A stretch of DNA of 64,000 nt from Pyricularia pennisetigena (lineage: Eukaryota; Ascomycota; Sordariomycetes; Magnaporthales; Pyriculariaceae), in the NCBI RefSeq assembly GCF_004337985.1, contig NW_021940920.1:976549-1040548 (forward strand). Reading direction: 5' to 3'. Both the position numbers and the translations under genes were made by a program. The notes under the pieces are model-generated. The model did no database searches. It had not been told where the DNA came from and was given only the letters and a program-made list of their open reading frames with translations. This document shows positions 35,301 through 46,338 of the stretch, piece after piece (the stretch's first letter is position 1; the number at the start of each line of letters is the position of its first letter).

Positions 35301-38300
35301 ACCAGTTCCAAAGTGGTTGCATAGTTCCAAGAATCGACTTTTGATGTGTTGGCAATGCAGCAGCATGCAGGGAGAGAGGGAGGGAGGGGTGGGTAAGGTG
35401 GAATTTGATTGGACAATCGAAGATGAGCCTCACTCAAATCCAAAGTCGCCTTTTTTTTTGTAATGATGCTACAAGCCCCTTCGAGCATCCCAACGAACTC
35501 ATATGAATGGGTGGAGTTGCGCGGCCGATGACATACAGAAACGTACCCCATATACTTGCGAGTTGGGCAAATGGCCCCCTGTCGATGTTTCGCAGGCCAG
35601 TCTCATGTTCATTCGCAGAGCTAAAGTGTTTCTTGAAAAGGGTTTAATCTTCGGGACCGGCCAAATGCGATTACTCTCTGCGTCGACGAGTAGGCGATGC
35701 TTTTTTATCTTGTTAGTTGTACAAAACTTGGGATCCAATGGCTGCATGGGACGCCTCGAGAGGTGCCGATGGGGTGTGCAGAGGGTTTGCCCATGAAGGG
35801 CTATCACTAGGTACTGTACCTGCTTGCTCTATTCATTTGTTGGTTTTCTTGCTAATTAATGCTTACCTTGTAAACCAAGACTATCCGCAAGCAAATAATA
35901 TCTCGTTCCCTAGTCTTCAAGTTCATGGTCTCTTCTAGAGTCCGTAGGCCTGTATATTTTTAATATTTTTAACTCATGAGTCACCATTTCAACCAGCATC
36001 CTGGTTCCTCGTCCAGTGCAGCTCGGGTGAATACGAAGAATTTGAGCCCGCAAGTCCCGAGGGTAGGGAGTATGAGCTGGTTTGACTCTTTTGAAATTTA
36101 CAATGCTTGAAGCTGAGGCAAACAAGCCAACCAACTCTAATGTGGTTGGTAACGTATCGATTTGTATCCTGGATGCCATAATACTCCCTATCTGTAAATA
36201 GTATGGTTTCCACTACCTCTGCGATCCCGAACCTTGAAGAAACAACCGCATACTTTATTTGAACAAAGTAACAGACGTATTTTGTCAGTACAAGCACACA
36301 ATTATACTTCCTCAACGCGTTTCTGTTGTCGGCCAGCCTAGCACAGCCTTCGCCGAGAGGATGTCGGACATCATCATTGCATAATAAGCATGATCAAATA
36401 CATTATCTCGATGGGAGGTTGACATGTTCGTCAATAACGACGACTCCACGTCTCTGCGGGCATTGGATGAAGCTGCTGGAAAGCTCCGACTATCTTGCTC
36501 ATACTTCAGGTTGAAATTTGCGGTCGACACTTCAATCATGCCGGTGCGACTATCAGTACTGTTCGTTTCTGACAAGGCACTGCATAGTCTTGTGCAAAAG
36601 GCCGATTAATGTAGTCACTGTGCCACCTGCAAGCCCTTCCGGCGGAACGGCAGCTTGCATGATATTGTCGTATCAGGCGGCACTCTGCAGAGCGAGAATC
36701 AAGGTTGGTTTGACAAGCTAGAGCTGGAAGCTAGGGACGCATTTAGGTCAGCATCATGACAGCCACATGTCAGGAAGCTGTTGATTGCTGGGGGAAAAGC
36801 TTCAGCTTATGTACTGCATAGACCTATATAGGCTACCAGGGAAATTACCAAAATCCTTGCATAGTACCGCGCGAGTAAGTCATGCAGTTGCCAAAAGTCC
36901 CTCGCTTAAACTGTTGTAGGGTGTGAGAACTGGGATCTGTAGATCACATATGAAGAACTACGTACTTTGTACGTATATACCACTGTTTTTTTTTCGAGTT
37001 GCCAGAGTCGTCAGCTTAGTTTCTAGAAACTAATTTACGATGTACCTGATGCTGATTTCGGATGATTTCTCCCTACTATCGACGGACCTTTCCGAAGACG
37101 AGAAAAAGACAAATACTCCAAGCTGAGTCGTACCGTTCTCGGTACCTGTTCAAGCAAACCCGGTATCCACTGCAAAGACGTTACCAGGATTTTTGCCACC
37201 CAATATGTTAATACCGATTCAATATAAACCCAATCGAATACAGATTGTCACAATGACCAGCAGAAGTATAGCCAAAATGTCAATCGCTTGCATTGTGCTA
37301 CAATTTTCCAATAAAAAAGAGTTTGCTAGGTTTACCCATTCAACAGACAAGATCACTGTCGGATTAAGCATTACGAAAACCTTGGGACACGCTAATTACC
37401 AACAAAAAAATCGTATCTCATCCGCTGTTTCCCGCAAGGGGGCTTTCGGTAGCTCTTCAGATGCTTTCCGGGTCAGGGTTATGTCAAGTCTGCAAATGGA
37501 ATCGCCTGGAGCATCGCGACCTCAAAAAAAAAAAAAAAAGGAGGCAATGCACACCAAGCAAGATGCTCTCAAGCCCCGCTCACGTCTCCTTTCCCACCAG
37601 TTGGAAGAGCTTTAGCATATTTGACAGTTCCGACTTCGGTTGCACTTACATCCAAAGTCACAAAATAATGATGACATTGTTGTGACGTTGTGGCACTATG
37701 CAAAGCTGCAGACTTGTGGGCATTTATATGGCTCCCCAACGGCCATAGGGCGGTCCACTTCGTGTATTGCTGACGGGACTTCCCTACTTCGTAGACTTGA
37801 CAAGGGACGGCTTATGTTGGACGCGAAATCCACTGCGGCTGAGCGGGGGACTTCGATGGGATTTCCAGAGCATCAGAACGTGAACACAAAGGGCTGTGAT
37901 CGTTCATGATAGGGCCCATCTGCATATACCGGCCTCATTACCCTCATGAGTTGCAGTCAGATGCTCCGAAAAAGCTCGAGACAGATACCCGTATGGGAAC
38001 GACAAAGTAAGCTCCCGAGAGGAATTTAGAGTGCCTCCATGCCAAAGTCATAGTAGAGCCAGCCTTCCATCCAAGATACTGTGTCCAGAACGGACTGAGG
38101 GCCCTGACACTCGCAGATCCGGTAATTTGAATGCGCAATTCGCACTCACCGGGTTTTCTGTTCGGTCAAATCGGATCGAGACTTGGTTCTCACCGAGGCT
38201 TTGCTAACCGAAAGAGAATACATCGACCTTGACTATCTGTACTCTATTCAAATCATGGATCGGTTTTTACGCCGATGGTGTGGATGATTCCTGGTATTTC

Positions 38301-38729
38301 CTCATTCTGGCTGTGCCCGGCCCCAGTAGGGGTTGCCGAGGGGAGTTAACCGTCCAGCCCGGGTTCCGGTAAGGCGACTTGAGACAGCCGCTGTAGCCGT
38401 GGACAATGCTTACAGAAGCCGGACGTGCGCCGGATACCAACAATCAAGACCTCAGCTCATATGTAGATGGCGTTGCCCCAAACAAAGCCCCATTTCCAGC
38501 ATGCGAGATCGAGGTCAGCCTAGCAAGCCTTTCTCAAGTTGCAACATTCCGAGCTTCTTCTTGTCGAGTATATCCGCGCATATCAGCAACCAATTCCTAC
38601 GCCGACACGGCGTCATCGAATGATATAGGTCAACAGTCTATGTCCGAGGCGATCAGACGGCTGTCGGCGCAAGCTTTACCACATTGAAAAAAGGTTCGCT
38701 GACGCCTGCGCAGATAAAAACGGGACATC
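32379..38729. other. Left part of a gene-poor island
   Basis: Over 6 kb without an intact gene. All frames are short. At 36312-36660 on the minus strand two adjacent frames of about 60-87 codons look weakly protein-like, which could be a frameshifted relic. A 17-A run lies near 37515. The CT-rich segment around 34990-35020 and small A/T runs are the only simple repeats. I saw no transposase, reverse transcriptase or terminal repeats by eye. Confidence 0.5.
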
Positions 38730-39440
38730 ATGTCAACCGCCAACTTCAAGCACCCAGACCCGTGGGATTAACCGAACTGAATGTAGCAACGCGGCTTCCC
38801 AGTCCTGTTTGGATTACCGGCATGGCGCCGTCAGCTATCTGCTTGAGAACATGTAGCAGGGTCAACAACAAGGCGTTCGGCCTCGATGAGGTTCTAAGAA
38901 TCATCGCCACGGTGCTCTCGGTTGCGCACATGACAGCATCTCACATGCGTAAGTATGAGATACGGGCAGCCTGACCCTGAGCCCCAGCAGGTGCTAACGA
39001 GAACGAGATCTACGAAACCGAAAGATCAGATATGAACTATGCCTATATGAGGTTCCACATCAAGGACATACGGTGGAATGACCACGAGTTGTCGTGCATC
39101 TGGATGTACATCATCAATGTGCTTTGCAACCCGATTATCGCCGTCTTTCAAATGTCAGTCTTCATATTCATTCTGGGACCGGGCAGCTACAATACCATCG
39201 ACATCATCAACCTGTATATGATTATCGGTTGCCTCAGTCGCCACGTTGCTTTATCGTTTCCCGTTTGAGTAAAACTGGCCGTCCTGGGCCGTCAAGGGCA
39301 CTTGCGTCACCCAACCAGCCTACTACGCTGCGAGGACGGACCTGAATCTTCTCGCAGATCTGGTCGTCTTAATTGGACTGATCTGGACCTTTTGGTACCT
39401 GGTGTTGAACAAGGTGGTTAGTTTGGCGCTAATATATGTC
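38730..39440 (+). pseudogene. Broken integral membrane protein, rhodopsin-domain/PTH11-like receptor family
   Basis: Three pieces match the fungal rhodopsin-domain (PTH11-related) membrane protein family in order. First, WITGMAPSAICLRTCSR and FGLDEVLRIIATVLSVAHMT (38810-38940). Second, IRWNDHELSCIWMYIINVLCN and PIIAVFQMSVFIFILGPGS (39070-39190). Third, AVKGTCVTQPAYYAARTDLN and LLADLVVLIGLIWTFW (39283-39400). They lie in different frames. A likely start ATG at 38730 loses frame after about 11 codons. There is a frame change near 39240, and TAA at 39270-39272 lies within FPFE-stop-NW, where relatives have a sense codon. A GTAAGT donor at 38949 and branch GCTAAC at about 38992 mark a former intron whose phases no longer match. 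A single CAA-to-TAA change would explain the stop. Function of intact relatives: G-protein-coupled-receptor-like surface sensing. Confidence 0.7.
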
Positions 39441-39469
39441 TTCTTGTTGGGATTCATATCAGTTGTTTA

Positions 39470-40210
39470 TTTTTTTTTTCCTGTTCTCCTTCACATTCCC
39501 AGCGTGATGCGGTGTCTAAGACATAGTGCATAATGTCGATATTCTCGTACGCTGTGTCTGGCTTCATGGACTTCCGCGTTGGTAGAACGGTCCTTCCGCA
39601 GAATTCCACGAGGAGGTTGAATGTGACGCTCACATATAGTTAGGGCATGGAATGTCTACACTAATGAGGCTGACCCAAGTAGTATTTATGTGGCAATATA
39701 GAGCGACTGTGGTGGGGTGTATACGCTTGTGGTTGCTTATCTCGCCTTACCCAGATCCCGTGGAGGGGGTTGACTGGTCATTCTCGGTCATCGTTGCTGC
39801 TGTTGAAGTAAACATAGCCATCTGTACGGCGTGTCTACTGACCTCTGATCGCTCGGACGCCAACAGTTCCCATGTACCTTTTCCAAGATTGGGCTGAACC
39901 GCCGCATTAGGGACAGAATATCAAACAGCGGATGAAGTTGGCACCATTGAGCATTACTGACGGAACGCAGGCCGGTACGAGCTTTTCTAGTATCTCGGGC
40001 AAAATGCCGTTTGCAGGCCAATCAGCGTAAAGACGGCTAGGGTCCTCAGCTTCAAAAGCGGCATCCAGTATATATAAGATCGCCAGAGAAGCAACTGTGG
40101 CCGCGACTGATGGTTCAATAAAACCTTGAATATACGAAGAAAAATGTTCCAGGAACAAAGCATAACTCGCGGATATGGAACTGTTGACAGGTTGTCTCTC
40201 AGAATAATAC
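39470..40210 (-). pseudogene. Possible second protein-coding relic, unidentified
   Basis: The minus strand shows two protein-like blocks. One, at 39910-40205, reads FSSYIQGFIEPSVAATVASL followed by a block with LYADWPANGILPEILEKLVP. The other, at 39480-39640, reads LYVSVTFNLLVEFCGRTVLP and later YENIDIMHYVLDTASRWECE. Between them the frame changes and stops intervene. There is no start codon. I cannot name the family. It is convergent with the membrane-protein relic at 38730-39440. It may be chance, but the amino-acid composition is more protein-like than the surrounding frames. Confidence 0.3.
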
Positions 40211-43200
40211 GACTACGTGAGTCTCATACCCTGGGCTAGTTCGAATGCCCAAATAGTGTCGCTTAGGGAAAGCTTGGTTCTGAGAAGAGTGTAGGACCCG
40301 AACTGGGGTTCTAGAGCGAGTCCCGGGGCGTACCTGTCCTTCCAGGCAAAAAATGATTAATTCTCAAGGGAAAAGCAGATGGGGTGTTCTGAATCAAGGG
40401 AGACAAGAATTCCAGCTCAGGCGGAGTCTTGTACTTGCCACTCATGCTCAAGGCCCCTGGCTTCCAAATCATGGAGTAAAGCGAGCGAATGCCCAGATTT
40501 ATTAATTTTCGCAAAGCTTTCGACAACCAATGAGGAAACGGATAAGTTATTCTTCAACCAACCACTCAAACTAGACGTCGACAATCGTTTCGATGGGCAA
40601 GTGCGTGCAGCTGGGAGCAAGTAGTGGCACCAGCACTGGCCAGTGAAGATTTTCCGCTAGTGGCACGGCAGGGGCTCTAGAAGGCGCCACAATATACGCC
40701 ACCAGTTTCCAAGGGTAATCCTGATGGTATCTGGTTGAGCGTAGACTGGGTTTAATAAACCCGAAAAAAAAAACATCATGGCAAGTTGACACCAAGTGCA
40801 TGCGACGACCGACATGCATCTACGTCCCAACGCTGAAACAACGGGGCAAAGAGCTCCCATCAGCAGAATTTCTCGTGAGTTGTGCACAAAATCCTCAGCT
40901 GGCGAGGGTGTTGGCTCTTGTACGGGCCTTGCCGGTATAGGCCCTGGTAAGAGGTAGGTGAGATCGACATGTATGCAAGTATAGCTCAGCAACTTGCCAA
41001 GCAACACGAGTAGTCGCACGAGCAAGGGATGGGGAGCACACTGCATGTACCAAGGGAGCCAACAAGAATGCGGCCCGATCTCGTTCAGGTGTGGATGAAG
41101 GTCACTAGACCAATGAAACAAAGGTGGCGGGGAATCCGCAGATATCCATGCATGCCGTGATTTCGGAATCGAGACCCGGATCTGACCAACCTCATCGTAT
41201 TTTCGGGAGGACGGGGGTTCGCAACGGCTTAATGGAAGTGCCGGAACGTGTGTGAGACACACTAGCAACGATTTGTCCCGAGGGACAAGTTCCGATTCGA
41301 TGATTTCCTCTGTCCAACGGGCGACACGGCATGGTTGCGGAGCGGTAGTTCCGGCCGAGGTTGAAGGCCTTGACTCCAAGTTGTATGGATACTATGACGC
41401 AAGGCTGCAGTCGAATGTAGGGCGACACAATCATGTCGTCCGTTCTTGGTGGGTTGCCAATTGTTTGCGTGTCAATGGATAGATACCTGGAAAGTGCATA
41501 CCTAGGTAAGTTGTATGGTTTGCTTCAGCTGATCGATTCAAGTTGACTAGGCAGTGTGAAAAAGTGATGATGATGATACGAGTACGAATCTTCAAAAAGT
41601 GTGTATGATTAGATGGTGTTGAAGATTCTGTTGATATTTTTACTCGGCGATGCTTTGTAGAGTCCTGGCTGTACAGTAACTTGCAAAGTTGTTACATTGG
41701 GTTGAAAAAGCTTCCTTGGGTGGGAGCACCGATGCCTTTTAAACTTGGTTGGCAGGAGCTCTGACCTTGATGTATATTGCTTGTTTGCTTGATCTAATCA
41801 GTCGATCGACCAACTAGTCTGATCCGGCATTGAAGAGGCACGAATGAACGATTGGATACTACACAATAACGTAGGTGGTAGTTTACGCAATTGTCCATTC
41901 AAGGCTTCCACGGGGCGGTTCCATCGTTCGGTTATCTCGCCGAAAAAAAAGCCGCTTGGGGGACAGGGATGATCAAGGTGGGGTCCGTCCCGTATTACTA
42001 CAGCATGTTCGGAGTAGCAATTGACAGCAGGGACGCAGGGACCAATAACGGAACCAAGCTCTCCATCTTCCCACGTTGTCCATCCCCCTCGCTGTGCCCC
42101 ACTCCGCTTCGTTCTTTCTTACCCGCCAGGCGCCGCGCCATCATGCCAATGGAAAGTGCCACTGAAGGAAGGAAGCTGCCTATTCACCTTGAGGCTGGCT
42201 TGGCTGACCGCATATGGTCCTTGCACCCGTCCTCTTCAAGCCTCTTGCTGACATTCAATTTTTCTTTCTCTCCTCGTCAACACATGGGCGGGCATCTCGT
42301 GCAATGCAACACATGTATGCTTCTGCCCTTGAGCTGACAACTGCAGCTCCACAGAATGCTTTCATCGAGATTCTTTCACGATGCATCTGCTCCTATGCCG
42401 ATGCTTAGGGATTAGGTCCAGTACCGAGCAATACGACCAAGGAAGTCCCTTGGTCGCCCTGTGATTTTTCGATTGCCGATCCAGCGGGCTGCCATCCGCA
42501 AGCTATACCTAGAGCTATGGGTGCTGTCAGACCCTGGACCCTCCATCCATTCAATTTGATGGCTCTAACGACATTTTTGCGACCCCCGTCCCTGTTCTCG
42601 TCGACGTGGGACGTGCGACTTTCTAAGCTTGCTGATCACCAGGTCTTTTCTAATCGCTTGGACGAATCTTTTTAGTCTATTTGGTTGAGTCTTTTTTTTT
42701 CTTTACTAACAAGATCAAGCTAATCAAGCTATCTGTCGGGCTTAGGTTGCTGGGTCATCCGGTGGCAGCTCGGAACCATTTCTCAACCTTAATAACCTCG
42801 GCTTGAGCACTAGTAAAGCAGATCGGAAAAAGGTAATCGGATGAACAAGAGAAAGATACCAAATAACCTCACAGTTGGACCGAACCCGCGGAGGATATCC
42901 TTTAGCGACCGCAGTGGTTGCCGTGTATGAGAATTCCGGCCTTCTGGATCATTCATCTTTGGGTCCGGTTCAAGATCGCGATCATGGCTCCCTTTGATAT
43001 GCTTCTTGTTTCTGTTTTTCTTTTGCTTAACGGTGCTAATGATTTCCTTTACACAGCGCCTTGCCAAGCTTACTCTGTTCCTGGCCCCCTGTTCGTTCGG
43101 ACCATTTTCTTTGATGGCCGTATTTTTACCTCTTTTCACTGGTCCATCCCATCATCATCCAATCCACAGATGCACCCACCAACACTGGTCGTCGCCGCTC

Positions 43201-44517
43201 GCCGCCGCTCGTCCCTTTTGTAGGTGTTGTGGCAGTGTAAAAAAAACGAATGGCCACCTAACTTCTGTGCCCGGTTCTCTTGTGTGCCTCGTCTCCTGTG
43301 GCCCATGACAGGCAGGCAGCCACCCAAGACATAGCACAAGATTAGACTGGACGAGGGCTTCACGTCATGTAAGCTGACATGGGCTGGAAAAGTGGTATCA
43401 GTAGCCGTGGTCGTGACTGATTGCTTTCCCTTGGTCTTCGTTTTCCTATGGCCCGCGCATCCCGCACTGGTCTCGTTTCGTTTCTTTCGGCACAGCGAGG
43501 GGGCGGTGGGATCAGGGGTTGTTCATCTCCATCATTTTATTCTCGTGGTCCTTGTAAGCCCGCTCGGTCGCCTCGTGGTTCTTTTTTGGATGCAATCTTT
43601 ATTTTTTGCCTTCTTTCTATATGCGTTTCCTGACGATTCTTTTCCTAAAACGACACACCATCTACCGTTTTTTTCTTGATTTTGATCGCTCATAAGCCTT
43701 GACACTAACTACCACAAGCCACCCACCCCACCTCTACTGCTTTTCTGTCTCCCTAGCGTCCATACTACCGCATCCATTTGTCCTTGCCAGATTGCCTAGC
43801 TTCAGCCATCGTAGGGCGTGGGGCCTCAATCCAATCCCTGCCTCGCCTTACCTCGCAACATCTCTCACCCCCTCGGGCTTCTTTCTTACTACCTGTACTC
43901 CATCGGTTGCCGCCCCGGGATCCACGCCAGGAGTAGGCATTCCTCGGGCTTTTGTGCCCTTTCTNNNNNNNNNNNNNNNNNNNNNNNNNNNNNNNNNNNN
44001 NNNAAAAGATTACCATATTCAGGACTTGACGCTAAACCCTGCTCAACGATAGCGTCCTGGGTCGCATGCCTGCCCTGCCTTTCCTTGGGGCGTGTGCGGT
44101 TCTTCTTGGCTCGGAGCAACAGAGACATTCCTGCACCAGGCTCACTGAATCTTTCTAGACCTGCCATGCCATGTCTTGATCTGGGCTTTACATATCACTT
44201 ACATACATAGCTCTTCTTTCCAGCGACGCGTCTCTCGTCCCAAACCTGTACTGTACCAACAAAGAAAACCAACAGCCCTGCATTTACACGTTATGCTTTT
44301 TCGGCAGCTTCCTTATCCGCTACACATGGGCATTTTCGCTGTTTGATATATTGCCCCTAGTCTCCCTTCTCACTCCGAGCATCAAAGCGCTCGACTTGCT
44401 TAAACTTCCCCAAATACCCCTCGTCCTGTCTTCCTTCTATATCCTCCTCATTCTTACCTTGGTCTCACCAGCAGATCAGCACCCACCATACCTAAGCCAG
44501 GCTTGAGAGACGAAGTC
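40211..44517. other. Right part of the gene-poor island and leader of the next gene
   Basis: No intact gene. A 240-codon minus frame at 40657-41379 lacks an ATG at its start and shows no motifs. From about 42900 to 44500 the plus strand is CT-rich, as expected for the promoter and leader of the gene at 44518. Confidence 0.5.
43965..44003. other. Assembly gap (39 N)
   Basis: A run of N flanked by CCTTTCT and AAAAGATT, in the CT-rich leader upstream of the gene at 44518. Confidence 1.
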
Positions 44518-46338
44518 ATGGCGGCAAACACCCGAGGCCTTGCGAATCTGACGCTGGTCACAAAGCACTTCGGCGATGCTGCCTCTTTAGAAAGATCTCA
44601 TGTCCTGCTCCAGAGGCCAGTGACTCCAAGTGTCCCCAATTATTCGCGACCTGCATCCATGAGGACGACGTCGTACGTACATCCTCGAAACGATCGTGGC
44701 GGAGTGGGCCGGTCTTCAGTTGGATCAGACTCGACACCACCCGATATGGTCGCCGACGAGGATGGGGAGGATCCGGCCTCTGGAGATGAAGACCATCAGT
44801 ATCACCTCCATCAGTCCAGGCTCTTCGACAGCTTCTGGCAGGAAGGCCCCTTCGAGAACATGCCGTACCCGGCCCTTCTCGAGAGTCCGTCAACCCCTCG
44901 TCGCCCTGAGAACGAAAACAATGCACCAGCCCCCAAGGCAGATGATACCCCTGACCCAGAGGGTGCTCAACTTAATCATGTGGATAGCGCCTGGCCCCTT
45001 CGAGGCAAATCTGTCAGCAATGCCAAGGCACCGCCGAGATACTCTCTCTTTCCTCGCGAGACACCATCCATCTCAAGCAGACCCGGGTCCTCCCGATCAT
45101 CTGCGCGGCCGCCACTGGCCCCAAGGAGCAGTTCGCTCAGCCACCACCCCTCATCTCAAGCGCCATTACTCCCACCTATTGCATCCACTTCAACGCTCTA
45201 CCTGCCTCTCTTCAGCTCAAGCGAGAGCCCATCTCCGGTCAACGGTAACCGCCTTGTGCCGTCACCGCCCCCAATCTCACCTTTAAATCGACAGGGTCAA
45301 ATTTGGGACACCACATATCGTCCATACGGAAGCGCATCCTATTCGATGCCCACTACGCCCCAGGATGCCGGTCCACAGCATTTCCGGAACCATAGCCTCC
45401 AACTGCCAGAAACTCAGCTTCCTTATCCTCTCACCCGAGGCCGGTCAGCAACATGTGTCCCATCATATAACCCGCAAATCTCGGCCCCCACTCAACCCAA
45501 CATGGTGGTTTCTGCTGGTCCTTCATCAGGAATCTCATCTACCATCAGCTCATCTGCTCCATCACCACTAGCAACCAATTTTAGATTCTCCCACCAACGG
45601 CCGTCGCCACTACCCAATGTAAAGCTAACCGCCGCCGAGGTCCCCACCGATGCTGTTAGTCCGACAAATCCGATAATTACTGGGATAAATACAACGACAA
45701 AGTCATCCCGGTCCAACAGCAAAGCCAAGGCTCCGCCCAGGAAGACGCAGATAGTGTCAACATCTTGGATTTTTCCTAGCGTCCAAGACGAATTTCCCAC
45801 AATCCCTGTCGCAGAGGCAGTCGACTCAAACGCGCCGGTCACGTCTCGACTCACGGAAAAAGCATTGCCCCCGCCGCCCCCGAACGGCGGATCCCTCACT
45901 ATTGCGCCGCTGGCTCGCCCTAGCCGCCGTCCAGCCGCCCCGCAACGCAAGACTTCAGTTGTCTCGACCTCATTCATGTTTCCAGAACAACAGGACCACC
46001 CACGTTCATTTTTCGAACACGAAAGTGATGACGAAAACGACGGGGCCAACGGCGGTTCGCCCTCGCGCAAGTCACGCCTCAAGCAGATGGTTCGTGGACT
46101 GCACCACCGGCGCAGCCAGAGCGACATCTCCAAACAGCAGCTTCGCAAGGATGAGGCTGATGATAGGTTGTCGAGGGCGAGGGCGGCGACTGCAGTGAGC
46201 GCCCGTGCCGCAGCCCTGCAGCAACAAATCAACGATGCTGACCTCGAGGTCATGGGTGGCAGTGCGGGTCAAAGCATGCTGCGCCGGCAGAGATCCGAGG
46301 TGTTTTCTTTTCTTTTGAAGGGACGACGAATGCATTAG
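44518..46338 (+). CDS. Uncharacterised disordered fungal protein with a duplicated motif
   Basis: Single exon, 606 residues from ATG 44518 (context GTCATGGCG). The frame extends a few codons upstream only through a TTG. I do not recognise a domain. Most of the protein is disordered and Ser/Pro-rich. An acidic patch (ADEDGEDPASGDEDHQ) lies at about 84. A motif is duplicated near residues 405-425 and 470-490: PPRKTQIVSTSWIFPS and PQRKTSVVSTSFMFPE. The C-terminal 110 residues are basic and helical (SRKSRLKQMVRGLHHRRSQS, then an Ala/Arg/Gln helix), ending EVFSFLLKGRRMH. RRSQSD and RSATC resemble basophilic kinase or 14-3-3 sites. A signalling or cell-polarity adaptor is possible but not shown. 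Confidence 0.75.
   Translation: MAANTRGLANLTLVTKHFGDAASLERSHVLLQRPVTPSVPNYSRPASMRTTSYVHPRNDRGGVGRSSVGSDSTPPDMVADEDGEDPASGDEDHQYHLHQSRLFDSFWQEGPFENMPYPALLESPSTPRRPENENNAPAPKADDTPDPEGAQLNHVDSAWPLRGKSVSNAKAPPRYSLFPRETPSISSRPGSSRSSARPPLAPRSSSLSHHPSSQAPLLPPIASTSTLYLPLFSSSESPSPVNGNRLVPSPPPISPLNRQGQIWDTTYRPYGSASYSMPTTPQDAGPQHFRNHSLQLPETQLPYPLTRGRSATCVPSYNPQISAPTQPNMVVSAGPSSGISSTISSSAPSPLATNFRFSHQRPSPLPNVKLTAAEVPTDAVSPTNPIITGINTTTKSSRSNSKAKAPPRKTQIVSTSWIFPSVQDEFPTIPVAEAVDSNAPVTSRLTEKALPPPPPNGGSLTIAPLARPSRRPAAPQRKTSVVSTSFMFPEQQDHPRSFFEHESDDENDGANGGSPSRKSRLKQMVRGLHHRRSQSDISKQQLRKDEADDRLSRARAATAVSARAAALQQQINDADLEVMGGSAGQSMLRRQRSEVFSFLLKGRRMH

Noticed and set aside
40657..41379. A 240-codon minus-strand frame in the gene-poor island
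   Set aside because: Starts at TTG, no ATG near the start, no recognisable domain, composition like random sequence.
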